Made by a program: the position numbers and the translations under genes | Part shown: one piece after another, positions 1-11,922 of the stretch | Position numbering within the stretch: position 1 is the first letter of the stretch | How the letters are laid out: each line of letters begins with the position of its first letter | Assembly: GCA_011109175.1 (NCBI GenBank) | Contig: RDEW01000035.1 | Span: forward strand, 448,902 to 512,901 | Direction of reading: 5' to 3' | Length of the DNA stretch: 64,000 bases | DNA from: Dicyema japonicum | Lineage: Eukaryota; Dicyemida; Rhombozoa; Dicyemidae | Notes under the pieces: generated by a model | Seen by the model: the letters and a program-made list of their open reading frames with translations, nothing else | Database searches by the model: none | Told to the model about the DNA's origin: nothing

Positions 1-2137
1 ATTGTATTAGTTAGGCTAATCCTACGAAAGATGTGATGTATCTGAAGGAATATTGTTCCGTTAACCTCTATCGTAAGCATAATATTCAGAATTTGTCCTT
101 AGACAATGTAAATGATGACATACTGGATGCTATTTTATCGGTTGTGAGTTTTGTAATTGAAGGATTATGTTGAGGACAAGAGGATTGAAGAGATGGGTGA
201 TAAATATTCTTGATTTTATTATGGGTCATTCAGAAAACTCAATCCTTGACACACTGTTGGTAGAAACCAGCTCACAGGTGGCTGTCGAGTCGTTGGAATT
301 GTTGTGGTTGTTATATGACCTTGTGCAAACTCATTGTTTTGGAGAAAATATGATTAAGGAATATAAAATGCTGTTTCATTCACAACACACAGTGAATAAG
401 ATTTACCACTCATTGCCTGTATTTTGGTGATTTATGTAGTCCTATGTGATTGTGGGGACAAGATCATACCCCAATGGATTTTTATTATGAGTGAAAACTT
501 TAAAATGGTTCTCCCTTATGATGTTCGGTTCATGTTGATGCAACTTTGTTTTATGGGAGTCACTCGCTCCATATTTAATTTTCAAACATCTCGGGGACAT
601 TTTACCCCCAGTCTCCACTGTCCCGTATCTACAAGGTCTCGTCTAGCTTCTGGGAATATGCAACTGAAGCAATTTGTTTTATCTGTAGATAGGAATGAAG
701 AGTATTTCCTTGATTGGGCATTTGAAGTTCTTTTACATTATGGAAGTAAAGAAGAGTCCCTTAATGTAGTTGTTATTTAACTGCTAGTTTGTATTTACGG
801 GTGAAAATGGCACTGGCATAGGTCCCACCAAAGAATTCTACCATCTTCTTTCCAAACATCTTCAACTTGTCTCGACTGCTATGTGGCTTTCCGATAACTA
901 TGATGGAAAATACGCTTACTCCCAAAATGGACTGTTTCCCGCTCCACTCCCCCAGGGATCACCCATTTGTAGGAGGACAAACCTTCTTTACTATCTAATG
1001 GGGCTGGCTATTGGGAGATGTCTGAAAGACGTGTTATTGCTTGATATACCTTTATCCATGCCACTTCTCAGAATTTTAAGTAACCCACATAAGCGCACCC
1101 CCATCGTATAATTTGTGATTATTTCAGGGAATCACTGATAGACCACATAATGAGTTTTTGATTGACTTTTTAAATGATATTGCTCCTGAGGGAAACAAGA
1201 TTTCAATCGAGGATTATTGGTAATTTACATTTTCTATGAAAGGTTTGCTAAAAATCTCCGGTGGTGTGACTTTATTCTTGTTAACGGCTATTATGGGAAG
1301 TTCCTCAACTCCCTCCGCGATATTATTTACCGTAAGAGACAATACAAAGAAGCATTTGGGGATGACATTAATTTTTCAGAGTATATTTTTCTTGAGGACG
1401 ATACTGGATTGTCCACACCCCTCGAAGATCTGACGTATCTCTTACTTTAATAGTAGTATGTACTTTGTCTATTATCTCAACCCAATATTCCACTCGGGGA
1501 TCAACCATGAACTTGTTGAAAATGGAAGTAATATTGTTGTCTTGTATCTCATTTTGATAGTTATTGACTTTTGACAATGTTGAGCTATTCACGTGGCACA
1601 TGACTAAGTTTTTGATGTTTGACGGAATCAAGTCCCAAATGAACTTTTTATTTGGTAATTGGTTGTATTATGTTAGATGGAATATCCATGGTCATTAATC
1701 ATAGGGGACTGTCGCTACTTGACGAGAATGAACTCAAATTGTCTCTGTGTGGAGATGAGTTATTCTCATGGACTAGGGAATATCTGACACAGCATTTGTC
1801 TGTTTCTCAAAATGTTTTTAAGGAGAGGTTTAGGTTTTTTGTATGTTAGTCCCCTCTTTGTCCAACTAGTCGATATTTTGGTTGGTTTCTCCACTCAAGA
1901 AAAGAGACGTTTCTTAAAATTTGTAACTGGCTCTTCTTCTCTCCACATGGTGGACTTGCTGGTCTCTCTCCCCCACTGACTATCAATGAAGCGATGAGTG
2001 ATGGAGTCTCATCCAAAATATACCCATCGTCTAATACTTGTATTCACTTGATAAAAATCCCCAACTGTAAATCATCTGATGAACTTCGGGATCTGCTATT
2101 AGTCTCTATGGACCAAGAGCTATTCTTTTTTACATAA
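1..2137 (+). CDS. HECTD1-like HECT E3 ubiquitin ligase, 3' part (5' cut by window)
   Basis: Accepts ubiquitin from an E2 as a thioester and passes it to substrates. The HECT domain is nearly whole: GENGTGIGPTKEFYHLL (from 788), NGLFPAPLPQ (~930), LRWCDFILVNGYYG (~1255), LCGDE (~1750), FVTGSSSL (~1918) and the catalytic loop SNTCIHLIKIP (~2035, Cys is the acceptor). The GLFPAP/PQ block and the region before the HECT domain resemble HECTD1/TRIP12-type ligases more than NEDD4 types. Introns inferred from frame restoration: 141-162, 766-787, 1106-1127, 1220-1242, 1435-1456, 1536-1560, 1655-1676 and 1828-1849, all 22 to 25 nt. All exon phases from 788 to 1827 agree. The last exon (1850-2137) is out by one base near 1945, where the expected Pro-His-Gly-Gly stretch of the C-lobe is broken; this is a sequencing indel or a disabling mutation. 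Exon structure between 163 and 480 is only partly resolved. Family confidence is high, exact ortholog moderate. Confidence 0.85.
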
Positions 2138-2307
2138 TGGTCACTGAATTTATTCTATAAATTGACATTTTTATTCATGACCTATTTACATTGATTACCT
2201 TTTTTTTTGTTTTTAACATTTGAAATATTGATTTCATAGGTTATAGCTCCTAGCCTATACAATTTAGTGAGGCCGGGGTTATTTAACTAAAGTAATAGGG
2301 ATTTAAT
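2138..2307. other. 3' flank of the HECTD1-like gene
   Basis: AT-rich sequence after the stop codon with a run of T near 2200. No coding signal seen. Confidence 0.4.
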
Positions 2308-2650
2308 TGAGATACGAGCTATTCAGCATTCTCTTACACCTAGTTGCAAGGTGATCGACGGTCTCTTTACTTAGTTACAATATCCGCACTTAGTTTCTCC
2401 GTTATCAAAAAATATGTTACGATCCTTAAGTAGACACAGCCTTCCCTCGGTTATAGGGGAGTGATTTCCATGCACCAGCATTCAGAGGATTCAGCAATAT
2501 TCACTTTTGTGTCTTTCAAACACTGAAATAAAATAAAGTGAGCGGTTTCTTCTCAATTTTCCCAGTAGATATTCGTGTTGTATTTCCATCAATTTCGACA
2601 AGTCTTTCATATATTTAGTGTTGTACTTTCGGGAAATGAATTCTACGATA
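2308..2650 (-). repeat. 343-bp dispersed repeat, copy 1 (LINE ORF1-like fragment)
   Basis: Matches 11923-12265 over 343 positions without gaps; I counted five differences, all transitions. On the minus strand the sequence reads RSIIVEFISRKY, resembling the nucleic-acid-binding C-terminal part of LINE ORF1 proteins. Both copies begin at TGAGATACG and end at CTACGATA, with unrelated flanks. The high identity suggests recent dispersal. No target-site duplication was obvious at either end, so it may be part of a larger element. Confidence 0.75.
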
Positions 2651-3839
2651 ATAGATCGCCCAGATCCTTGTATTGGCTGGGGATTTAACAAGAAAGGATA
2701 CTAAATGAACATTGCCAAGATAGAACAAGTCTTTGTAAAGACAAAGATCTCCATGTCGGGAATCAAACGAAATCATAAAACAAAAAAAACTCAAATGTTA
2801 TACAGTCAAGAGGATAACGTAAATTAAGAGATTACGATGAAAACAAAACAGTTAGAATGTCCTTAAACTCTTTTTTTGTTAACATCCTTCCTCAGACCAG
2901 AGATTGCTTTTTGTGGGTGAAATTATGGAAACTCTCACTATGGATGACCTCACCAACCTAAAGAGATGGAAAACCACCATCACTTGAATCTCTTCAGAGA
3001 CAACTTGAACAAAATTCCCAACTGTAAAAATCTTCACTCGGCCAGCAATTGCTGGTAATGCCGCAAATTTCCTCTGGCTCTGGGGTCATGATGGAATGAC
3101 AGAATATTCCATATTATTGTATAGAATTGACGATTCGGTTATCCTTGAAAGTCATAGTCAAACTGTTCATATAAGATTTATTCTATAAGATGATTTTGAT
3201 AAAAAAGCCCTTTCCTCTCCTTTCCACCAGATTATCATACAAATCTCGTTCGATTTCCCAAAGCTTTATTGAGTTATAACATAATTTCTGTACACAAAAG
3301 TCACTTTGACGTCAGCTTATAATTATGAAAGTTAAACATTTGTACAAAAGAAAATATTTAAGAATTATTGATTATTCTGTAAGCACTTATGAATGGAGTT
3401 GGCACATCGTTACTAAATTCGGGCTTGAGTAAAATTATCCTTTATGGTCACACTAGTTCGTCCAAATTTTTGTTTGGGCTAGTTCCGTAAAGACAAGCGA
3501 CTGAAACTCCATAACTGTTGAGATCCTCGGTCAATTGTGTTCTTAGCAGTGAAGAATAAATTCCTCTAACGTTAAATGTACAATTTCTCCTGGGTGAGTA
3601 TTAGACATAAGTCAATGGAGGGACGTCACAACCTCCACGATCAAACTTTATTTTCTTTATTTATATTTTAGTTTATTTTTTTGTCAACCCCCTAAGGATT
3701 TGAGATAAATAACTTGCATGTCCAATTTATATAAATAAGGATAGGAGGAAAAAAGCTTTTCAGTCTTTCCTATTTACACAAAAGTTACACGTTAGCCTTG
3801 TTAATCTTAAAGGAATTTATTCTTCTTAGCCTACTTTAT
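2651..3839. other. No gene recognised
   Basis: About 1.2 kb of AT-rich sequence with stops in all frames. I see no conserved protein motif, RNA gene or clear repeat; it may be old transposon sequence. Confidence 0.4.
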
Positions 3840-5760
3840 GGGCAAGCTGTTAGAACCGATTAGCAGGGTTGTGAAGGATCAGATCAACAGTTCAGGAGGA
3901 GATCAAAGATCAAGGACACATATATAAAACTGGGAGGAACGTTTTGAAAAAATTAAAAAAGAGGAAGGGTCCAGGTGTGGAGTCCAAATCTTATAGGTAG
4001 GATTCAGATGTAATACCCTCCAGAAACTCCTTAACTCTTGTTAATTTGTTATTGTTGTGAACAGAAAATTGACAGAATATATTGAAGCATCTGATTTCTG
4101 ACAACCAGTTGGGAAGCCGAAGAATGTACGAATGCAAAAGAATACTCAACCATTGCATTGATAAGCAAAATTTAAATAATTTGATCTCCACGTGGATTGA
4201 CGTGAAAAAGGCGTTTGATCGATCATGACTTTCTGTATCGATTTCTCGAAACTCCTGGACTACCTACATGGATTGTGATCTTTGTAAAGAACTTGGCCAC
4301 CAAGTGGAAATTAGATTGAATTTCACAAGAAACAAATTGGAGAATTCAGAATGAAAAGGGGAATTCTGCAGGATTACTCTGTCACCGCAGATATTTATAA
4401 TGGACCCACTGAGTAGGGTTTTAAATTCGTAATATCAAAAGTGGTTATGGATAACCCAGACAAAGTTCTATTTCATACATAACAAATCACTTTTTATGGA
4501 CGACTTAAAAATATTTTCACAAAAGGAAAAAACTATGATAAAAATGAACGAAATGAATACTTTCTTTTAAGCTGCTGTTGAAGGAAGAACTACTAAAGTC
4601 AATTTTTGACGGAGTTAAATAGAGGATCGACAATCTGGGGAAGTCAAAATTAAACTCGTTGAACCTGTTTACGACTATAAACGAATATTCCCCATCGTTG
4701 TATACCTACTACATCTGACTAATAGACATGGAACCTACTGAATATGAAATGATTGACAAAATATACGGAGAATCCTTGTGCACCATCGGATTCACCTGAA
4801 CCCAACGAATAAGGAAATACTTTATATGCCGAGAAACCCACGTGGGAGGGGATTGGAATTACATATAAAAGTGTACGGATGCTACTCCAATTTATGCGAG
4901 ACCTTAAAAAAGAAGTCAAGTTACTGTTTGAGAAGTCAGGATTCATCGAATCAAAGAAAACACATATGGCCACTATCTTAGAATTTTTATGCCGAAAATA
5001 TAAAATTCAAGGGCCTGACATTATCAGTCTCGTCCTATTAAAGGAACAGTTAAAGAACTGACTAATTGAAGAAATTGAAAAACAACAGTAACACGGAGTT
5101 CTATTCCACTGTCTGAGTGAAATAAATGACATATCGCCGAATCTTGATCTGAAAGGATGATGTGTCTATCACAAACCGAAACTTATTCTTTGATAATCCT
5201 GGGGCTAGTTGCACCCACTGCAACTTTGCCAAGAAAACTGTTGACCATTTAGCATCGATTGCTGAATAGTGACTATCTTTGACGTCAAAAGATGTCAGAT
5301 GCTTAAATTTGCATCTATGCAGACAATACGGAATAAAAAATCCAAGAAACTGAAAACACATCCTGTGCAATCAGTGGTTATGAATGAATCGGTAGAGATT
5401 CGAGTGGATACAACAATTAGCACAGACACGAAAGTACAAAACAACGAACCAGATATTTCTGTACTGGACAAACGAGGAATTTAATTACGCTTATCGAAGT
5501 GGTCACCTCTCACAGGCGTTGAAACAAGTCGAGGTTAAAAAGTTACACTAATATGATTTGGTAGTGATTGGCATCCACAATACTAAAGTAAATATTGTAC
5601 CACTCGTACTAACATGGGATGGTATCGTGAGAAATTCTACAAACATCATCACAATTCCCTGAAGATGGAGGAGCCAACTCGAGCATATATTCAATCAACC
5701 GTCATCAAGAAAACCTTGGACCACAAATATAGAATGATTTTCTTGGACGATTCCCAACTC
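3840..5760 (+). mobile_element. Degenerate non-LTR retrotransposon (R4/Dong-like RT)
   Basis: Broken frames carry reverse-transcriptase features: LIDHDFLYRFLETPGLPTW (~4215), then a region resembling the family's GIFQGDSLSPLLF segment (~4345-4420) and LSRVLN. Near 4790-4860 the frame gives YMPRNPRGRGLELH, like the PRxxGGRGL motif after the RT in R4-type LINEs. Around 5615-5755 a frame reads GWYREKFYKHHHNSL and later KTLDHKYRMIFLDDS, also typical of this C-terminal region. Many stops and frameshifts; it cannot be active. Confidence 0.55.
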
Positions 5761-5960
5761 ACAGCCTAAGAGGAACGAATGAATTGGTTTCATTGTTTTT
5801 TCTGCGACATGCAATATGCCTACCACGCTTCCGACAATGTGTGTCGATGCACGTGGCATCCCATTTTAATAGCTTTCCCTCATCGAATGTAAAAATTTTA
5901 ATTCCGTCCGCCCTATCCGTATCCAGGAAACTCCATGACTTGCTCAACAATTTCGTTGAT
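5761..5960 (-). mobile_element. RT C-terminal fragment with WDATC-DT motif
   Basis: The minus strand encodes RADGIKIFTFDEGKLLKWD followed by ATCIDTHC. This matches a C-terminal module of some LINE polyproteins with the pattern RPDG, W, GR-L-WDATC-DT. The same module, differently decayed, occurs near 33490 and on the minus strand near 35600-35780. Downstream sequence is broken. Confidence 0.5.
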
Positions 5961-6239
5961 CGCCTTATATCTTGTTAATCGTCTAGCGCTTCTTCGAAAG
6001 AAAGGGAATGTCAATTACATTTGACGGTACCACCACACTGGCACTTGTGAGTCTGAAAAATCTTCAGTTTATAATTAATAAGTGAAAGATTAAAAAATAA
6101 ATTAGTGACTATACAATCATTTTATAAACTCCCAAACAATACCAAACATATGGAAGAACTCATTGATTACTTTAATCCTCAAGCATGGAAAAGACATTCC
6201 ACTCACTTACCTGTCTCCATAACTTGCGCCTTGTCAAAG

Positions 6240-7123
6240 TGTTGAATAAGCTTGTACTAATGTTTAATCTCCCCTGTTCTACAATTTCCTGATTTTCAAT
6301 ATGGCTTCAGATCAGGCCGTTCTACAACGACACAATTGAGATCTGTCTTCCAGTTTATCACAGACAGCTTCTACGTGAAGACGCATTTATGGACGGCTCT
6401 GGTGTCTATAGATATACAGAAAGCCTTCGACTCGGTTTCGAGGACTCTCCTAACAAAGAAGGTCTTTAATTCAAATTTACATCCGAGCATTATGCTATGG
6501 CTGGAAAATTTCTTAAATGGCAGACGTGGAAGAGTCAGGATTGGAAAAATTACTTTAAAATCAAGACTACTCCCTAATGGGGTCCCACAAGGCTCCCCTC
6601 TGTCTCCTCTCTTATTTAAATTATTTCTAACGATTTACCTACTATCAAAGATCAGGACACTATGTTTTTATCTTCAAGGACGACCTGATTATCGCTGCAA
6701 GGGATAAATCTCCCTCCAAGGATGTGGTGGCGGTTCAGTAACAACTCAACCAGTTTGTATGATTGACTATCCATGAATTTGTTGTCTGTGTCTGCATCCA
6801 AGTCTCAGTTCACCCTATTTACTACGGACAGAATATTTAAAGCTGGACTTGAGATATTCCTCGGAAACATTTCCATTCCTTATTGCGAATCCAGAAGATC
6901 TTTGGAGTGACATTCGACTCTCTTATGAAGTTCTCCAGTCACACGGAGGAAGTGCTAACCAAGGGTCTTCGAAAATGGAACATCTTAAAAGCCATCAAAA
7001 AGAAGAGCCCTTCCCTCCACTGCTTGTATCAGCAAAGTATATCTGCAAGTCATTGTGCCGACGATTGAATATGCCTGTTCTGCCTGGAGATTTGCTATTG
7101 TTTCTACTAGGGTCGAGCGTATG
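6240..7123 (+). mobile_element. LINE (Jockey/I-like) reverse transcriptase, left part, interrupted by a MULE
   Basis: RT motifs in order: YGFRSGRSTTTQLRS (~6300), SIDIQKAFDSVSR (~6405), LPNGVPQGSPLSPLLF (~6570) and a DDLIIAAR remnant (~6685) in a shifted frame, so the YADD-type catalytic box is damaged. The element is split by the MULE at 7124-8811 and resumes at 8822. The DDLIIAARD wording recurs at 31.9 kb (-) and 15.7 kb (+), marking one family with several copies. Confidence 0.8.
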
Positions 7124-8811
7124 GGTTGTAGGAAAAAAAGTCAAGTGGAAAAAAGGTCAAACGGAAAAAAGTCAAGTTGTCTTTTTTTAGTTTATATCGC
7201 ATTTTTGTGATACTACTAGCATCTTTTAATTTTTAAAAATTTTTTCAATACTTGACTTTTTTTCCATTTTTGAAAATTTTTCCCTTATAAATTTTCGAAA
7301 TTTAGCGCAAAACGGAAAAAAAGTCAAATCCGTTAACGAAATTACGGACTTGACTTTTTTTCCGTTTATAAATTAAGATTTTTATTCATGATCGTTTCAT
7401 TTTAAAGTAAGCGAGTTTAGAATAACAAAATATTTAAATAGTTAATTTTGGCTAATGTTAATGAATTAAAATGTCCCGCCACAACTAAAACTACACGTGG
7501 TGGAAATAAATTCTAAAAATAAAACAGATTTTTTCTACTTTTAAAATTTTTTAAAATGTTATAAACATATGATTTTTATTTAACGTGAATCAAGGGATTA
7601 TTTAATGTGAATCAAAAGAATATTTAATATTCCATGCAATTGCTTTTAGGGCTTCTCCTACTGTTTTTTTCCGTCCTGGCGATCCAGACATATATTTAAA
7701 AGCCTTTTTTGTCTATCAATCGTTTTTTTATTTGTTCTTGTTGAAATTCTTTTTCCAAAGGAATCCTGGTCAATAATAGTTTTCGTCATTTTTTCTTCTT
7801 TTTGGAATGACGATATAATATTCCATATCGATGGATGACGATATCCCGTCAAATTGTATAATTTATTGTTCCACCCTTCACAATAGTTATTTGTTCTTTG
7901 TTTATTATTGAGTGTAGCTTCATACACATTCCATAAATTTGGAGGAAACAATGGAGCAATGTGCTGTATTCTAACAGCTAAGGGGTTTTCTTGATCATTT
8001 AAGCAACGATAATAACCGCGAACATATGTTCTATCAAAATAATCTAATATATATTTTGAATCTGGAACATTTTCTGGCATATTATTCATTAGGAATTCTA
8101 TTCTTTCTTCCATATCTTCAATGGGTAAAAACGCAAGAGCGTCTATCATTGCGCAAAAAATGTTAAAATTAATATTTTCTTTATATTGTTTTACTAGATG
8201 CAATTCTTGAATTTTTCTCCAGGTTGACTGTCTTAAATGATAATAACATCCTCTAATATGTATTCGTCTCCCAAATACTGCAAGGACAGCTCGAAATACC
8301 GAATCTTCAAAGTTTGCCATAATTGTTTCAAGACAAAATTCCAAATTCAAATTATGAATTGCATTTTAAATAGCCTCAAAAAATTCTTAGTAAATCTTTC
8401 GTGATTTAGAAGGTAATATTCCATAAATAACTGTAATTGCACTGGCATTGAACTGAATCCTGATAAAATAGATTTGCTTGAAGATACATGGTGCCATGGA
8501 GAAATTTCCAGACATATATTTAAAAGAACGTATCTCGTTGGCTATTGTTAGGGGAAATAGCATGGCCATTCAGATGCCTTAATTTAATTTTTATTCATTT
8601 GATACTAAAAAAAAATTTATTATTACCTTGAAATTATTAAATTGATTTAGTCAAATCGATTATACCAAAGCGGAAAAAAAGTCAAGTCCGTGATTTCGTT
8701 AGCGGACTTTTCAAGTATTGAAAAAATTTTTAAAAATTAAAAGATGCTAGTAGTATCACAAAAATGCGATATAAACTAAAAAAAGACGACTTGACTTTTT
8801 TTTCCGCACTC
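7124..8811 (-). mobile_element. MULE DNA transposon with ~100-bp inverted ends and 10-bp target duplication
   Basis: The left end (7124-7260) and right end (8700-8811) are inverted copies: both run through GTCAAGT, TTTTTTTAGTTTATATCGCA, a GTGATACTACTAGCATC block and a TTTTCAATACTTGA block. The 10-bp sequence CGAGCGTATG flanks the element at 7114-7123 and 8812-8821, a length typical of Mutator-like elements. Additional GTCAAGTCCG-type subterminal repeats lie at 7300-7370 and 8665-8700. The host sequence is the LINE at 6240-9170. The transposase it carries is defective. Confidence 0.85.
7658..8569 (-). pseudogene. MULE transposase, inactivated
   Basis: Frames from 8569 down to 7658 give a MULE transposase core: GNFSMAPCIFKQIYFIR, RGCYYHLRQSTWRKIQEL, then TNNYCEGWNNKL and HPSIWNIISSFQKEE. 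The last 230 residues are one open frame (8350-7658). Upstream of it the frame is interrupted by two TAA stops (at the ends of SKSRKIY and EFFEAI). The first catalytic Asp, normally DGTF, reads SGNF, and the second, normally in an M-D-F/E context, reads MANFED. The element therefore lacks an intact catalytic site in this copy. Confidence 0.8.
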
Positions 8812-8821
8812 CGAGCGTATG

Positions 8822-9185
8822 AACACTCTCACGGAAGATCATGAGGCATATGCAATCAGATTCCACATCCATCCCCAGTCTCCTTTTAAAGGAGGCGACG
8901 GTGAGAAATGGCCAGGGCTTCCTACGTATGTGCAATGAGCTAGAGACCAATTCAGAGATATTGTGGTTCATGTGGAGGAATTCAAATCGGTATTAAAAAT
9001 CTGCACTACAATAGAATTCCTCTGCAGAAATAAAAGAAGACACTTCAGAAATGCTGTTAGTTCACAGGCAGAGAATTCGAAGAGAATTCGAAAAATGTTG
9101 GAGGCTGGGATCACTTAATTTAGCAAGTTAATTCTTTCTTTCTCAGTGGTCTTGGGGTTTTTAAATAAAAATAATAAATAAAATT
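8822..9185 (+). mobile_element. LINE right part and 3' end (continues from 7123)
   Basis: Continues the LINE after the MULE. It carries the family C-terminal segment (SIPSLLLEEATVRNG, near 8865) and ends with a decayed EAGIT stop near 9115. After it come GGGATCACTTAA, a T-rich loop, CAGTGGTCTTGGGGTT and an AATA-rich tail to about 9185. Compare 21640-22000 (-) and 42230-42520 (+). Confidence 0.8.
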
Positions 9186-9431
9186 AATAAGGAAATATTA
9201 ATATTCATAAACAACGTGTTGTTGCGAATATGCCATTAATGCCGCTCGTTCCTTTGTGAACTATTGTAGAGGATAACCCTGGGATTGTTGTGAAGCTGTA
9301 CGTTTCCAACCCCTTCAATTCGGTGAGAAGGGACAATTTTGAGGAGAGTCCCAAGAATTATCCACATTACGAACATCGCATACGGTACTACAACCCATCT
9401 TGTTATTAGTGATGTCATTAGACACTAAAAT

Positions 9432-9778
9432 TTCCACGTGGCGCCATGTGGTGTTTCGTGGCTAATTGATTAAAGTTGTCTGTTTTGTTCTCTGTTCCTA
9501 ATTCACTTAATTAGCATGCTTCATGTGGTTCACCTTGTCTGGTGGCGTCAGATACAAGTCAAAATGTATCCAAAAAGAACCATTTGTCAACGACCATCCA
9601 GAGAGTTCCCCCTGGACGGCTCTTCCTACACTTTTCCGGTGAAGACTCGTCATGTCAGAAGAATGCGGAGGAACGCAGTCGGAACACTGAGAAAAGTGCG
9701 GAGACTGTTGAGAGAGGCTGGGATCACCTGAAATTTGGTTATTTTGGAAAAATAGGTGGTTTTGGTTCAATAAATTAA
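9432..9778 (+). mobile_element. SINE-like element with LINE-type 3' end
   Basis: Starts near CACGTGGCGCCATGTGGTG and a TCGTGGCTAATTGATTAAAG block, continues with a GTGGCGTCAGATACAAG-type body, and ends in the protein-coding-like tail RRLLREAGIT, GGGATCACCTG, a loop, AGGTGGTTTTGG and TAAATTAAATAAA. The head is shared with 10776 and 32616 (+) and, more divergently, 41810 (-). It is too short for an autonomous element and probably depends on the LINE family whose 3' end it copies. Confidence 0.6.
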
Positions 9779-9914
9779 ATAAAAAGTTAAATTGAATTTT
9801 CGACTGGGATCCAACAAGGTGATCCTCTTGGTCCGCTTCTTTTTTGCTTTGACAATGGATGAGGTTTCCCTTTCATGTGTGACGGATTTCAATCGTTGGT
9901 AGAGTGAAGTCCCT

Positions 9915-10775
9915 CTAATTAGCCAACCCTTAGATTGGCCAATTCTCAAATGGCTAAAAGTTGTTCAAAAAAGCCAATTTCCTAAGAAATTGGCCACATA
10001 TTATTAAAAACATAAAATTTATTCTTACTAATCTTTTTCAATTATTTTATTAAAAAATTAAAATTTCAAACTAAAACTTTTACAATGTGTTCGAAAGCTT
10101 CAAGGCTTAAATGTTACCAAAAACTCGAAATTTTGAGATATAAAAATGAGAATAATACAACATCGTGCCAAACAATCGCTCACGGTTTTTCTGATTAGTA
10201 TCAAACTAAGGTTGTTGAATGGATGGATTCGTTGGAATCTGAGGGTATTTTTAAGTTGTTTTATGTGTTTTTTTTAATGATGCACTAATATCAAATAAAG
10301 CACAAAATATTGTCGAAAAGTTATCAATTAGTGATTTCAAGAATTCAAAAGGATTTTTTTAAGCACTACCGCGTTGCCATAAGCACGTAAAATACATAAG
10401 GTTTCGCTCGTGCAGAACACACACTTTTTTTAAGAAAGAACAGTTATTATAACTAATCGTAGAGGGAGAACAAAAGAATACTCTTCACTAACAGCAGCAG
10501 ACCTATGACCTAAGCCATTTTGCCCGACACATAACCACTATGGCTCAAAAGGATTTCTCACAAGATTCAAAAAAGACATGGTTTTAAATTACATGGGGAA
10601 ATGATAACTGACAAACAACCTGACCTTGAAGGATTTGTAGATCACTTTGAGAAAATTTCCAAAGATTATAAAAAAGACGAAATTTACAATTTGGTCGAGA
10701 CAGAGATTTATTATAAACTGATTCCGTCTAAGAGCATATGCAAAACACGATTTGGCGGATATAAAAATTATTTAT
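9915..10775 (+). mobile_element. Pogo/Tigger-like transposon relic
   Basis: Broken frames show a helix-turn-helix-like stretch (KCYQKLEILRYKNENN, near 10105) and later GEMITDKQPDLEGFVDHF, then ETEIYYKLIPSKSICKTRFG (~10595-10755), the region around the first DDE Asp in Tigger/jerky-type transposases (normally NADETGLFYKLLP; here V-ETEIYYKLIP, so the Asp is lost). The left edge has TTAGATTGGCCAATT-type sequence resembling the end of the element at 17070. Its right end is cut by a SINE-like element. Confidence 0.6.
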
Positions 10776-11100
10776 TAGCCACGTGGCGCTATGTGGTGCT
10801 TCGTGGCTAATTGGTTGAAGTTTCAGTTTTGTTCGTTTGTTCCTCCTATTTCTTCCTATCAGAGTGGCGTCATGTGATCCACCTGTCTAGGTACCGCCCA
10901 GTGCCAGGCTGGCATGAAAAAGGATCATTTGCTTTTTCACTCCACTGGAGGGGTTTCCACAACTGCAACTATGGACGTCTTTTTCCTTTTATGCTGATTC
11001 CGGATGGACTCTGTAGAAGTGGAAACTGGATACACTTAATTAGTTGTTTACTTTAACTTCTTTCTCGGTGTATCCGGGGTTAATAAATAATAATAATAAG
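10776..11100 (+). mobile_element. SINE-like element, well-preserved copy
   Basis: Begins CCACGTGGCGCTATGTGGTG, continues through TCGTGGCTAATTGGTTGAAG, GTGGCGTCATGTGATCCACC and a GGAGGGGTTTCCACAACTGC block, and ends GGATACACTTAATTAG, loop, TCGGTGTATCCGGGG, TAATAAATAATAATAATAAG. The last arms form a stem of eight pairs. The copy at 41505-41810 (-) is very similar. It is inserted in the pogo relic. Confidence 0.7.
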
Positions 11101-11922
11101 ATCGGGTTTCTATTATATTATGTACAATATGACTGGAGCCCATAAATTAAAGCACGTTATGATTTTAAAATCTAAAGTACTAAGATGTTACAAATTCCAA
11201 AATTACCCAAATTGGCCACAAATAGTTGAGGGACAATTTTGGGTAATTTAAGAGACCTTACGGATGCTACAATCGTGGATCTTCTGAGACGATTATGAAA
11301 AATCTAGGAATACTCCTTCACACTATTAGCAGTTATGGACTCGAGATTAATGCGAGTGAATCCGAAATTTGTAATCTGGGACTCTAACAAGATGATTTCT
11401 TTAAATTATGATACAGTTTCATGTCTTTTCTTTCCGATGCTGTTATTACCGATGTGGAACACCTTACTGTATTAGGCTCTCACATTTCCAAGGAGATTAT
11501 CCCTCATATTCTTAATAAAAAACTTTCGGAGGTTAATTGAGCCACCGTTAATCTGCATGAACTTGATCCACATGTTTCGTTTTTTTCTATGAAGAATTAT
11601 CTTTTCCTTCCAAGGCTTATGCTTTTGGAACGTTCCTCTCCTTGCTACCTCTTTCCGGAAAGCCTGGAGAATTTGAACATTCTTATCTCCATGACTATTG
11701 AAAAAATTTTTTAAACAAAACAATTTATTATAGCCAAAAAGTAGCAGTTAACAACTGGCTGCTCTCATAATTGAAACGTATTAGTTTGTAATATGATTCC
11801 CTCTTCAGTTTATAGACGCGCGCCTTCATGTCCAGGTGATTCGAGAACTTTTTTGCTTTAAATATTATTTTAATTTAAATGCACGAGTTTGCCGTTTTGG
11901 TGGAGAAACTTCGTGTGCCGCC
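11101..11922. other. No gene recognised
   Basis: Contains a minus-strand open stretch of 83 codons (11472-11723) without recognisable motif and basic, low-complexity composition. Probably old repeat sequence. Confidence 0.3.

Noticed and set aside
1368-1631. Minus-strand 87-codon frame
   Set aside because: Lies inside the HECTD1-like exons on the other strand; no motif.
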